Positions 1 through 8,274 of a DNA stretch of 64,000 bases are shown in pieces; within the stretch, counting starts at the first letter, position 1, and each line of letters opens with the position of its first letter. Under the pieces are notes generated by a model. It saw only the letters and a list, made by a program, of their open reading frames with translations, made no database searches and was not told the DNA's origin. The translations under genes were made by a program, and so were the position numbers. Source of the DNA: Ardenticatenaceae bacterium (GTDB lineage: Bacteria; Chloroflexota; Anaerolineae; Promineifilales; Promineifilaceae); assembly GCA_020634565.1 (NCBI GenBank), contig JACKBN010000003.1, forward strand, positions 186,001 through 250,000, read 5' to 3'.

Positions 1-68
1 TCAATAAGACGTGCATGTCCCTCATTATCTTCAACCAATAAAATCGTTACAGAATCTATTTTTGCCAT
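1..68 (-). CDS. Response regulator receiver protein (N-terminal 22 residues only)
   Basis: An ATG at 68 opens a frame running off the left edge. The visible peptide has hydrophobic strand 1 followed by acidic residues (TILLVEDNEGHARLI), the usual start of a CheY/Rcp1-type receiver domain whose first acidic pair binds magnesium. A GGAG ribosome binding site lies just upstream of the start. The gene follows the multi-PAS histidine kinase on the same strand after a 65-base gap, so it is probably that kinase's phosphorylation partner. Whether it is a stand-alone receiver or carries an output domain cannot be seen. Confidence 0.8.
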   Translation of the reverse strand, partial: MAKIDSVTILLVEDNEGHARLI

Positions 69-133
69 GATTACTCCACAATATGCCTAAAGATAAATGT
101 AGGTGCGCTTGGTTGAGGTTGTTTTATGCAGCA

Positions 134-3058
134 TCACGTTTCAGAACTAATTGCCTTCAAATTGACAGGAATCGTAAACAAAAAAGTTGTGCCTGTGCCT
201 AGTTCAGAGTTAAACCAGATTTGCCCACCATAACGGCGAACCAATGTCTGCACATAGGCTAACCCCATTCCTTCACCCGGCTCGTTTTGTTTACCAGCTC
301 GTCGGAATGGTGCAAAAATCTTATCCTCATCTTCTGGAGCAATTCCCCTGCCGTTGTCCTGAACGCGGAAACATATCTCTGATTCATCTTTTTCGGCATC
401 AATAATGACTTCCCCAGGTCGTTGCGGGTCAAGGTATGTTAAGGCGTTCGTTATGATGTTACTAAAGATTTGCTCTATGGACACAAGATCAGCAATGATA
501 GTCGGTAAATCACCAATTATGATTTGAACATTCTTTTGGGTTATCTGGTAATTTAAGCTCTTGATAATTTTTCTCACCAGTGTATCTACATTGATCTCGA
601 TCAAATCTAGATGGAATCGCCCCAAACGTGACAATTTCAAAATGGCTTTGGTGAACTGGTCCATGTTCGTTACAGAAGACTCAATAAAACCTAAGGATTC
701 AGGAATATCTTGTTGCAGAGCTTGAGTCATATTGTCCCTGAGACTTGGTTCAAGCAATGGTAATACTTTGTTGAGATTGTCTTCAATTAATTTCAAATCC
801 GAACGGAGTTCAGCAGAAAATCCTTTAAGATTCACAAGTGGCGAACGTAAATCATGGGACACGATATAGGCAAAATGTCTGATTTCTGCGTTTGCTTGCT
901 CAAGTTCTTTGGTTCGCTCGACCACGCGCTGCTCAAGCTCTTCGTTTAGTTGGCGAATTTGCTCAACAGCTATCTTGCGTTGTGTAATATCACGTGCAGA
1001 GTAGAGAATAAAGCGGCACTCATTAGAAGAACCAAATATCGGGGCAACAATTGATTCGGAGAAAAACGGCCCAGTAGGAGTCGAAAACGTTTCCTCAAAG
1101 CGAATGACTTCACGTGTTTCGACCGCACGAGTGTAATTTTCTATTGTGTAGTTGTAAACTTCTTCGTCAAATCCGAGAATGTTAGTTATTGCTTCGCGTA
1201 ATGTTTTGCCTATGAGTTCTTCGGCTGATTTGTTGAGCAGTTGGGCTAGCATCGTAGCGTAGCGATTGTTTGAGGCCATCATTCTGAATGTGCCGTCAGG
1301 CTCTACGCTTGAGATCAATTGTAAGTCAGCGCTTTCATTGAAGATAACTGAAAAGCGATTCTGGCTTTCATGCAATGTTTCTTGGATTTGCTTACGCTCC
1401 GTAATGTCCTGAATGGTTCCAATCAATTTTACAGGATGGTCATAATCATCATATTCTGGTTCTCCCAGAACAGAGATCCACCGCTCTTGCTGATCATTGT
1501 GGCGGATGATTCGAAATTCCTTATCAAAACGATCTTGTTTTTCGAAAATATGTTTCGTTAAATATTGACGCATCTCTTCCTGCTGGTCAGGATGAACCAG
1601 ATTGATCCAGCCTTCAACATCCTTTAAGTATTTATCATCGATACCAAATATCTGATCGAGCATGGGTGAACTAAGCCATTCCCTTGTGCCAAAATCAAAA
1701 TAATAAGATCCAATAAGGGCAACCTGCTGGGATCTCTGCAAGAAAAACTCACTTTGTCTCAGCGCTTCTTCTGTGTGTTTAAGAGTGGTGACATCCCGTC
1801 CAACTGCCTGTAGTTCAATGACTTCCCTATTTTCGTTAAAAATAGGTTGAATGATCCAATGTATCCAATGGGGGGTGCCATCTGCAGCAAAATTAAGATA
1901 CTCCCCAGAGATAGTCCTGGGTTGCTGTACCAGTTGATTTGTCTCTTCGCGAGCAAGCTCTTGGAATTCTGGCGCGACCATCGTCAGGTAACTTTTTCCA
2001 ATGAGCTCTTCCCGTGATTTGCCGTAAAATTTGCAGTAAGCGTCATTGACGTAAGTTAAAGTAGTGTCTGGTCGATAGCGGCTAAAGAGGTCAAGCTGAC
2101 TTTCGATCAGGGCCTGGTACCGTGCCTTACTTTGTCTAAGGGCTTCTTCTGTTTGTTTGCGTTCAGTAATATCGATTGAAGTGCCAAAAACCGAATATTT
2201 TTGCTGTGTTTCATCGTAGATTATCTCTGACACATTACGCACAAAGGCAACAGATTTATCTGGTTTAATAATTCGATACTCAACATCAATGCTAGTTTTT
2301 TCTTGTGCCGCTTTTCTGAACAGAGGCATTACTTTGTCTAAATCTTCGGGGTGAATTTGCGCGATCATGGATTCTGAGGTCATGCTTTGATGAGAATCAT
2401 AGCCCCAAATATGCTTAATGCCATCAGAGACGACGAGCTGATCCCCTGCCAAATTGTTGTAGAAGTGCCCCATGCTAATCATTGATTCAGCACGCTGTAA
2501 ATGTGATTCTCTTTCTTGTAGGCTGATTTCAGCTTGGCGTTGGCTGGTTATGTCTGTGCCTACCGCCCAAACCTTCCAGCCCGAAACGGGAAGCTGTCCA
2601 GAGATGTTTGACCAACGGATCGTTTTCTCTTGCCCCATTTTGGTGGTGAGAGTCCATTCTATATCCTGGAAGTTATTACCGAGTAGGGAGAAATCTTTGA
2701 GTATTTTGTCGCGCTGGAATTCGTGCGGGTAGAACAATTCGAGTGCTTTTGGATTATTGATGACTTCCTCGGCGCTAAAACCTGTTACCCTTTCACATTC
2801 TTTATTCCAAAAGACAAAATTAAAATTTTCATCCAATGCGTTAATCATGATTGGCAGATTATCCATAAAATATGGCAGGTGTGCGTTTTGTCGATTTAAC
2901 TCTTTGCTGCTTTTTTGTTCGATGAGCTGGGTCAAAGCCTGAATGGCGCAATCAATTGAATCTTCTTCATTTTGAAAGTCGGCACAATCTCTATCGGCTA
3001 ATTTTGCTACAAGATGCAGGAGTTGGTGGATCTTGGGGTTATGTGTATGTGTGGCCAT
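134..3058 (-). CDS. Multi-PAS sensor histidine kinase
   Basis: This 974-residue protein has no obvious membrane segment, so it is probably a cytoplasmic sensor. About five PAS/PAC units follow one another (roughly residues 60-180, 190-305, 310-430, 440-560 and 570-690), several ending in the DIT-R/K motif typical of PAC. A coiled linker leads to a HisKA domain with the phospho-accepting H735 in SHDLRSPL. The HATPase domain shows an N-box (SNIITNALTY), a G1 box (DNGRGI) and a G2 box (GEGMGLAYV). It auto-phosphorylates and passes phosphate to a receiver, most likely the one beginning at 68. The gene is more AT-rich than most of the window and contains no ACGGCCGT motif, which fits a recently acquired gene. 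The ligand is unknown. Confidence 0.9.
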   Translation of the reverse strand: MATHTHNPKIHQLLHLVAKLADRDCADFQNEEDSIDCAIQALTQLIEQKSSKELNRQNAHLPYFMDNLPIMINALDENFNFVFWNKECERVTGFSAEEVINNPKALELFYPHEFQRDKILKDFSLLGNNFQDIEWTLTTKMGQEKTIRWSNISGQLPVSGWKVWAVGTDITSQRQAEISLQERESHLQRAESMISMGHFYNNLAGDQLVVSDGIKHIWGYDSHQSMTSESMIAQIHPEDLDKVMPLFRKAAQEKTSIDVEYRIIKPDKSVAFVRNVSEIIYDETQQKYSVFGTSIDITERKQTEEALRQSKARYQALIESQLDLFSRYRPDTTLTYVNDAYCKFYGKSREELIGKSYLTMVAPEFQELAREETNQLVQQPRTISGEYLNFAADGTPHWIHWIIQPIFNENREVIELQAVGRDVTTLKHTEEALRQSEFFLQRSQQVALIGSYYFDFGTREWLSSPMLDQIFGIDDKYLKDVEGWINLVHPDQQEEMRQYLTKHIFEKQDRFDKEFRIIRHNDQQERWISVLGEPEYDDYDHPVKLIGTIQDITERKQIQETLHESQNRFSVIFNESADLQLISSVEPDGTFRMMASNNRYATMLAQLLNKSAEELIGKTLREAITNILGFDEEVYNYTIENYTRAVETREVIRFEETFSTPTGPFFSESIVAPIFGSSNECRFILYSARDITQRKIAVEQIRQLNEELEQRVVERTKELEQANAEIRHFAYIVSHDLRSPLVNLKGFSAELRSDLKLIEDNLNKVLPLLEPSLRDNMTQALQQDIPESLGFIESSVTNMDQFTKAILKLSRLGRFHLDLIEINVDTLVRKIIKSLNYQITQKNVQIIIGDLPTIIADLVSIEQIFSNIITNALTYLDPQRPGEVIIDAEKDESEICFRVQDNGRGIAPEDEDKIFAPFRRAGKQNEPGEGMGLAYVQTLVRRYGGQIWFNSELGTGTTFLFTIPVNLKAISSET

Positions 3059-3423
3059 TTCAATTTAACCTTCAATGTTGCCTTGCATTAAGATGTCGCT
3101 GTCACGACGTGCAAAATACATCAATAAAGTTTACATCTAGGGGTTAATTGGGTTGAGATAATTGCGCGTGTATCAAAACCAGCAGGGAACTTCGCAAATG
3201 AACGAGAAACGCTGTGTCCTCTGATTGATTTTTATTCATGAGGATGCCGATACCGCTTTGATGCATCAAGCTAAAAAATTTTGCTTAAGTGCATCCCTAG
3301 GATAATTTTATCAAGGATACCTATTTAAATTATCCTCTACAGACTATTCTTGCGCAAAGTAAGTCCCATTGGGTTTGTTGTATTATTTGTGGGCAACGGC
3401 CGTATTTTCACTAAAATTCCCCG
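3059..3423. other. Intergenic region between divergent genes
   Basis: This 365-base AT-rich spacer separates the divergently transcribed histidine kinase and DMT transporter. The first ACGGCCGT copy of the window lies near 3391, where base composition returns to that of the bulk. No clear promoter pair, RNA gene or repeat was identified. Confidence 0.5.
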
Positions 3424-4380
3424 ATGTCTACCCTTACTCACGATGATTCCACCGCCCAGGGTTACCTGGTTGCCTTGGCCAGTTCAGCGATATTATCGAC
3501 AACGGCCGTTTTCATCCGCTACCTCACCGAAACGTACCACATTCCCCCGCTGCTGCTTGCCTTCTGGCGCAGCTTTTTTGTGACGCTCACCCTGCTTCTG
3601 GCATTGCGCCTGTACCGTCCTCATCTGCTGCGCCTGCCGCAAAAGCATCTGCCCTATTTGCTTGGCTACGGCCTGCTGTTTGCCGTTTTCAACGGCTTGT
3701 GGACGCTTTCCGTAGCGCTGAACGGGGCGGCGGTGGCCACGGTGCTGGTTTACAGCTCGGCCGCGTTTACCGCGCTGCTGGCTCGTTGGCTGCTCAAAGA
3801 GCCGCTCAGCGGGGCGAAGCTGGTGGCGATTGTGCTTTCCCTGGCAGGCTGCGTGCTTGTTGCCGAGGCGCTTAATCCTGACGTCTGGGCGACCAATTTT
3901 ATGGGCATTCTTACCGGCACGCTGGCCGGACTGGGGTATGCGGTTTACAGCTTAATGGGGCGATCTGCCGCCCAGCGCGGCTTGAACCCGTGGACCACGC
4001 TGCTCTACGTCTTTGGTTTTGCCGCCGTCTTCTTTTTGCTGGCCAACTTACTGCCGGGGCAGCCGACCGTGGGCACGATAGCCGCCCCGGCGGAGCTGTT
4101 TTGGTATGGCACGGCCTGGCTGGGGTGGGGCGTGACGATTTTGCTGGCGGCTGGCCCCACCGTGGCCGGCTTTGGCCTGTACAACACCAGCCTCAGCTTG
4201 CTGCCCTCCAGCGTGGCCAACCTGCTTTTAACGACGGAGCCGGTGTTTACGGCCGTTCTCGCCTACCTGTTCTTGCGGGAGCAACTCAGCGGACGGCAAA
4301 TTGTGGGCAGTTTACTCATTTTGGGTGGCGTGCTCTTTTTAAGGTGGCGAAACGGCCGTGCGCCATCTGTTAAAACCTAA
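3424..4380 (+). CDS. EamA/DMT-family transporter
   Basis: This 318-residue hydrophobic protein has about ten transmembrane helices arranged as two EamA repeats (about residues 10-150 and 160-305). The second half ends in the usual PVFTAVLAYLFLREQLS-like segment. The drug/metabolite transporter superfamily moves small metabolites, often amino acids or drugs, across the inner membrane; the substrate cannot be read from sequence. The first in-frame ATG is used and no good Shine-Dalgarno sequence precedes it, so the start could be leaderless or slightly different. Its stop overlaps the stop of the convergent hydrolase. Confidence 0.85.
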   Translation: MSTLTHDDSTAQGYLVALASSAILSTTAVFIRYLTETYHIPPLLLAFWRSFFVTLTLLLALRLYRPHLLRLPQKHLPYLLGYGLLFAVFNGLWTLSVALNGAAVATVLVYSSAAFTALLARWLLKEPLSGAKLVAIVLSLAGCVLVAEALNPDVWATNFMGILTGTLAGLGYAVYSLMGRSAAQRGLNPWTTLLYVFGFAAVFFLLANLLPGQPTVGTIAAPAELFWYGTAWLGWGVTILLAAGPTVAGFGLYNTSLSLLPSSVANLLLTTEPVFTAVLAYLFLREQLSGRQIVGSLLILGGVLFLRWRNGRAPSVKT

Positions 4381-5546
4381 TTGGTTGGGCTGAGAATTTT
4401 TTCATTTAGAGCGTTCCCTACCCTGTCAGGTTTGAAAGAATCCAGCCATACTGTCATCTCGCTCAATGCCAAATTAAGATTGCCCATCTGGCAGTGTCCA
4501 TCGGCCTCTGCCTTGGTGAAGATGCGGCTGTTGACCGAGCGAGCCTTCACCAACGCCGCCGCCTGTTTGTGCAGCAGTTTCACCGGTTGGAACGAATCGT
4601 TTTCGCCGCCAACCAGTAGCACATCTTGGGTTACCTGTGCGCTGCTGATGTGGTGGCGATTCATGCCCATCAGCCAGCGCACCGCATCCATCGGCTGCTC
4701 CTTTTTCACCATGTACATTGCCTGCTTCACTGCGTGATCCAGAATGGGAAACAGGCGCATGCGCAGGCGAATGGTCGCGTTCATAAAACCTTCCCATTGC
4801 ACCATCTGCTTGACCAGCGTTTGGGCAAAGCCTGGAATTTGCTCCAGCCAATCGTAGACTGGCGACCAAGAGATGACCTGCGTGATGCGCTTCTCAAACG
4901 CGGCGGCCCGAATTGCCCAGTAGCCACCCATCGAAATGCCGATGAGCGCGGCTGATTCCAGGCCAAAATAATCTAGAATGGTGCCGATTGGCTTCTCATA
5001 GTCGTGGTCGAAGGCGTGGCCGTACAGCTGCCGCGCGCCGCCTTGCCCCGGCCCTTCAAACGCGATGACGCGGTAGCCCGCTTGGGCAAAATGTTGCCAC
5101 ACCACAAAAAACTCCTCAATGAGCGAATCAAACCCGCCAAAAATAAGGATGGTGCCTTTGGCTGGCTGGGCTGCGCTGGGCAGTTCCATCGCGGGCAGTA
5201 CGCTGCCGTTGTACGGTACCTCGTGCCGCACGATGCCCTCATCGGCAAAGGCGGCGTAAAACGTGTCCTGAAAATCCTGGTAGATGGTCAGGCGCTGGGC
5301 GGAGCCGTGCTCGGCAAAAAATTCGGCAGCACGGAGATAGAAGGCCGCGTTTTTGAAACGGCCGTCTCTCTTCGCCTCTCCTGCCAACTGCAAAAAAGCA
5401 TGCACATAATCGGCCCGCGTTTTAATTTGGCTGGCGGCCTTTTTGATATCTGCTTCGCGTGCATAACCCAGCGCGTGCAGCCGATTCATCTGGTAATTGA
5501 AGAACGTCTCCTTGTGAAAGGTTTGATAACCAATGGGCAGGTTCAT
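4377..5546 (-). CDS. Alpha/beta hydrolase, FrsA/dipeptidyl-peptidase-like
   Basis: A 389-residue cytoplasmic hydrolase. The N-terminal third (about 1-120) is a helical cap-like region. The alpha/beta core begins near residue 130 with an oxyanion-hole segment (LIFGGFDS). The nucleophile elbow is GISMGGYWA near residue 205, a late acidic region is GGENDSF, and the likely catalytic His lies in ADGHCQMG near residue 350. The layout resembles the FrsA/2,6-dihydropseudooxynicotine hydrolase group that cleaves esters or C-C bonds; the substrate is unknown. The start is supported by a strong GAGGAGGTGG ribosome binding site. The gene is expressed from its own promoter at 5633-5661, which carries two palindromes, and the mRNA leader contains a terminator-like hairpin. 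Confidence 0.8.
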   Translation of the reverse strand: MNLPIGYQTFHKETFFNYQMNRLHALGYAREADIKKAASQIKTRADYVHAFLQLAGEAKRDGRFKNAAFYLRAAEFFAEHGSAQRLTIYQDFQDTFYAAFADEGIVRHEVPYNGSVLPAMELPSAAQPAKGTILIFGGFDSLIEEFFVVWQHFAQAGYRVIAFEGPGQGGARQLYGHAFDHDYEKPIGTILDYFGLESAALIGISMGGYWAIRAAAFEKRITQVISWSPVYDWLEQIPGFAQTLVKQMVQWEGFMNATIRLRMRLFPILDHAVKQAMYMVKKEQPMDAVRWLMGMNRHHISSAQVTQDVLLVGGENDSFQPVKLLHKQAAALVKARSVNSRIFTKAEADGHCQMGNLNLALSEMTVWLDSFKPDRVGNALNEKILSPTN

Positions 5547-5570
5547 CGCCCACCTCCTCGTTTGGGTATG

Positions 5571-5596
5571 AAAAAAGCCCCAGAGTGGTTGGGACT
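5571..5596 (-). terminator. Possible attenuator hairpin in the hydrolase leader
   Basis: On the minus strand AGTCCC and GGGGCT can pair across an 8-base loop and are followed by six U residues. The hairpin sits between the promoter and the start codon of the hydrolase, so it would act as an early terminator or attenuator. The stem is only six pairs with one G-U. Confidence 0.4.
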
Positions 5597-5632
5597 TGTG
5601 GTTGCTAAATCGGTTTGTTGCGCGCAGAAAAC

Positions 5633-5668
5633 AGTATAGACCATTAGGTCTAGACTGTCAAGTCTAGA
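5633..5668 (-). promoter_or_regulatory. Sigma-70 promoter with two nested palindromic operators
   Basis: On the minus strand there is TTGACA, a 17-base spacer and TATACT, a near-consensus promoter for the hydrolase. A perfect 8-base inverted repeat with a 4-base centre (TCTAGACT-N4-AGTCTAGA, 5649-5668) covers the -35 box. A second perfect palindrome (TAGACC-N4-GGTCTA, 5637-5652) fills the spacer and touches the -10. The arrangement is what a dimeric repressor would need. No regulator gene is adjacent. Confidence 0.75.
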
Positions 5669-5679
5669 TGTGGGGTGGA

Positions 5680-5774
5680 AAACCTGACAGGTCTATGAGG
5701 TTGGTCGCTCGTGAAGTTGCTTGGTTTTGCAACGTGACTTTTTGATCTAACGATTCTCAAGACCTGTCAGGTTT
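5680..5774. repeat. Inverted repeat with AAACCTGACAGGTCT arms
   Basis: Perfect 15-base arms at 5680-5694 and 5760-5774 face each other across about 65 bases. The arm word (GACCTGTCAGGTTTG) recurs at 4420 and in the hairpin at 29243-29277, so it belongs to a dispersed set. It sits between the hydrolase promoter and the end of the ferric-reductase-like gene. Confidence 0.7.
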
Positions 5775-5781
5775 GAAGAGG

Positions 5782-6345
5782 TTACGCTTGCTGCGGGGTC
5801 AACGCCTTGCGGTCGGTCAGGGCCATGAGCACGCGGTAAACGGTGAGGAAGAAGACGAGCAGCCCGGTGACCAGATAGGTGATTTGCAAGACGGCCGTAT
5901 CCGTTCCGGCAAACCAACTGTGCAGCAGTGACAGCACAAACGCGCCGTAGGTCAGGTAATGCAGCAGGTGGAATGTCTTGTAGCCAATCCGGCTGCGAAT
6001 GTAGAAGGTGAGGGTGGTCAAAATGGACAGGTAAAGGCCGATGATGCCCAGTCCCACCCAAAACGGATTGTACGGACCGGTGAACGGCACCAGTAAATTG
6101 ACGACCGAATAATCCATGTAGCCGCTAAACAGCAGCAGCACGGCGTGCAGGATCGTCAGGCCAATGGCGTTCCAGGACAGGTAGTTGTGCATCGCCAGTG
6201 AGAGCTGCCCCGGCACCACTTCCTTGAGGAACTTGCTGCTGACAATCAGCCCCCAAATGGTGGAGGCGGCCATGAAAAGATAAGCCACGGTGCCGCTGGA
6301 GCGGACCAGATACCAGATGGTTTCGTCGTTAATAAGTGCAGACAT
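5782..6345 (-). CDS. Ferric-reductase-like transmembrane protein
   Basis: This 187-residue protein has about six transmembrane helices. Histidines lie at helix positions that bind b-type heme in the ferric reductase/YedZ (MsrQ) superfamily: AMHNYLS, TILHAVLL, FHLLHYL and LLHSWF. It probably moves electrons across the membrane through heme. It lacks the soluble FAD/NAD domain of a complete ferric reductase, so its partner must supply electrons. It is the last gene of a four-gene minus-strand run that includes apbE, which points to a flavin-dependent membrane redox system. Confidence 0.75.
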   Translation of the reverse strand: MSALINDETIWYLVRSSGTVAYLFMAASTIWGLIVSSKFLKEVVPGQLSLAMHNYLSWNAIGLTILHAVLLLFSGYMDYSVVNLLVPFTGPYNPFWVGLGIIGLYLSILTTLTFYIRSRIGYKTFHLLHYLTYGAFVLSLLHSWFAGTDTAVLQITYLVTGLLVFFLTVYRVLMALTDRKALTPQQA

Positions 6346-6378
6346 GATATTTCTCCCAGAATGATTGCAATGAATAAA

Positions 6379-7359
6379 TTAATGAATCGCTTCCAATTCT
6401 AAAAACGGAGCCAGAGCCGGGGTGACACTGAGTTCTCCGTGCTGACCGATGAGTGCTGCCGCCAGATTCTTTTCTGCCAGCAGTTGATGGGCAAGTTTTT
6501 TGCCAGCTACCAGGGCGGCGGTGGCCCATGCTTCGGCGCGTACGGCCGTTTTTGCCAAAACCGTCGCCGTGAGTAAATCTGTCTGGGCGGGCTGGCCCGT
6601 GCGTGGGTCGATGAGATGGTGGGCCGTACGGCCGTTTTGCTGCCAGCGCCGGTAATCAATGCCGGAGGTGGCCATCGTACCGTTAACTAGCCAGAGCGGG
6701 AACTGTGTTTCGCGCTCACCCAGCGGGTTGGCCGACGGTTTGGCGACGGCCACAGGCCAGCCAGGCCAGCCAGTTGGGGCTTCGCCTGCGGTCAGATCGC
6801 CGCTGGCGTCTACCAGGCATGGTCCCCAATCGAACAGGAGGTTGACGACCTGCTGCGCTACGTACCCTTTGGCGATACCACCCAAATCGAGCCGGATGCC
6901 CTCTGGCAGCCAGAGCGAGCGCCCTTCGGCGTGGACCTGAATCGCTTCCCATTGGCCTAACTGTGGAACGGCCGTTTCCATCTCAGCATCTAGCGCCTTG
7001 GCCCAGAAGGACAGGTCGGCAAAGGATGTTTTGTAGCCAGCGGCTTCAAGTGCCGTGAGCAGGGTGGGGTCAAACAGCCCATTCGTTTCACGCGCCATTT
7101 GCCGCGCCTGAACGGCTACGGTCCACAACATCTCGGAGACGGGTACCCAAATGCCAGGATTGGCGTTGAGCTGAGACAGTTCACTTTGGGCATCAAAGCG
7201 GCTCAAACAAAGCTCGGCGCGCAAAAACATTTGTTCCGCCTCTGTCAGCAGGGCAGCGGCCGTTTCTTCGTTTTTCAGCTCCAGCCAGACCGACATCTGG
7301 CAGCCCATGGCGCGAAATGTGTGTGAATGCCAGGTATCCGGATAGGTGTGTGCGTTCAT
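6379..7359 (-). CDS. apbE: FAD:protein FMN transferase (ApbE)
   Basis: A 326-residue ApbE-family enzyme, normally exported, that transfers FMN from FAD to a threonine of a target protein and needs magnesium. Family hallmarks are FRAMGCQMS near residue 14, LDLGGIAKGY near residue 155, DASGDL near residue 190 and the C-terminal HHLIDPRTGQPA region near 245 with T/D metal ligands. No clear signal peptide or lipobox is seen, which is unusual for ApbE and suggests either cytoplasmic action or a missed start. It lies 4 bases from a small secreted-type protein and upstream of the ferric-reductase-like gene. No FMN_bind acceptor protein is present in the window. Confidence 0.88.
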   Translation of the reverse strand: MNAHTYPDTWHSHTFRAMGCQMSVWLELKNEETAAALLTEAEQMFLRAELCLSRFDAQSELSQLNANPGIWVPVSEMLWTVAVQARQMARETNGLFDPTLLTALEAAGYKTSFADLSFWAKALDAEMETAVPQLGQWEAIQVHAEGRSLWLPEGIRLDLGGIAKGYVAQQVVNLLFDWGPCLVDASGDLTAGEAPTGWPGWPVAVAKPSANPLGERETQFPLWLVNGTMATSGIDYRRWQQNGRTAHHLIDPRTGQPAQTDLLTATVLAKTAVRAEAWATAALVAGKKLAHQLLAEKNLAAALIGQHGELSVTPALAPFLELEAIH

Positions 7360-7363
7360 GGTG

Positions 7364-7654
7364 TTATCCTGAGGAACGGCCGTTGGCCACGGGGCGGCTG
7401 CTCACGCTAAAAGAGGGCGCGACCACCGTTGGAATTGCTTCCAACTCCAGGTCTAGTTCCGGCAGCGAAATTTCGGCGCTGCTAGATGTTGTGTTAATGG
7501 TGTTGGTTGTGTTGGTTGTGCTGTTTGTGGTCGCTGCTTCTGCCTGGCTGCCCAGCAGACCAGCCCCAATCAGGGTGGTAATAAGGCCGCCTGCGGCGAG
7601 CGCCACCTTCATTTTTAAAAGATTACGGTTTGAATTTGCTCCGTTTGTGTTCAT
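7364..7654 (-). CDS. Small exported Thr/Asn-rich protein
   Basis: A 96-residue protein with a charged N-terminus, one hydrophobic segment (about residues 17-34) ending in QAEAA, a plausible signal-peptidase site, then a low-complexity Thr/Asn stretch and a short acidic tail. No family is recognised. It ends 4 bases before apbE, so the two are probably translated together. It could be a target or scaffold for the redox cluster, but no canonical flavinylation motif is visible. Confidence 0.6.
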   Translation of the reverse strand: MNTNGANSNRNLLKMKVALAAGGLITTLIGAGLLGSQAEAATTNSTTNTTNTINTTSSSAEISLPELDLELEAIPTVVAPSFSVSSRPVANGRSSG

Positions 7655-7680
7655 GATCTTTTACTCCTTTCTGAATGTAG

Positions 7681-7699
7681 GTCGGATTGTCAATCCGAC
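7681..7699 (-). other. Intercistronic hairpin
   Basis: A perfect 8-pair stem with a 3-base loop (GTCGGATT-GTC-AATCCGAC) lies between two genes of the redox cluster and has no U tract. It may stabilise or process the mRNA. Confidence 0.5.
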
Positions 7700-7704
7700 T
7701 TACT

Positions 7705-8076
7705 TTAATGGTCGTGGCTGTGCCCCGGACGGGCCTGAAAACCTTCGCTGCCAAGGGCCAACGTGCCGCTTTGCGACAGTTCGTTAATTGTCTGGTTGGC
7801 GGCTTCGATTTGGGCCTGGTATTCTGCTTCGCGGGCCTGCATGGTGGTGATTGCTTCGCGCAGTTGTTCATTTTGGGCTTGTAGCGCTTCCACCTGGGCT
7901 TGCAAGGCAACGGTGTCGTCGCTTAGCTCAACGGTGGTTTCGACAACGGCCGTTTCTACCGAGGTTGTGTCCGCAACGGCCGTGTTGGTTCCCCGAAAAG
8001 CCAGGAACACGGTGAGCACCAGCACGGTGAGCGTGCCCGCAATTAAAATGTTGGTGAGTCGTTTACGATTTTGCAT
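7705..8076 (-). CDS. Membrane-anchored coiled-coil protein
   Basis: A 123-residue protein with one N-terminal membrane anchor (about residues 9-27), a Thr/Val-rich linker and a coiled coil with Ala/Gln/Glu heptads (about residues 55-105). The tail is His-rich (HSHDH) and could bind metal. It is first in the run leading to apbE and the ferric-reductase-like gene, so it is probably an extracytoplasmic assembly or metal-handling part of that cluster. No named family is recognised. Confidence 0.6.
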   Translation of the reverse strand: MQNRKRLTNILIAGTLTVLVLTVFLAFRGTNTAVADTTSVETAVVETTVELSDDTVALQAQVEALQAQNEQLREAITTMQAREAEYQAQIEAANQTINELSQSGTLALGSEGFQARPGHSHDH

Positions 8077-8274
8077 TGATCGTTTTCTCCTTTTTCGTAT
8101 TCAGCGAAATCTTGTTTGATACAACGACGGAGAGTTTAGCGAGCAACTATTTAGAAAAAGTTAAGAAGCAATTTGGCCCTGGTTAGGATTTCCTAGCGAT
8201 TAGATGAGAAGGACGCAAACCGTCTGGCAGGTTTGCAGAGCTGATAAGAGAGGGTTGGGTGTCAGGATTTGGAT

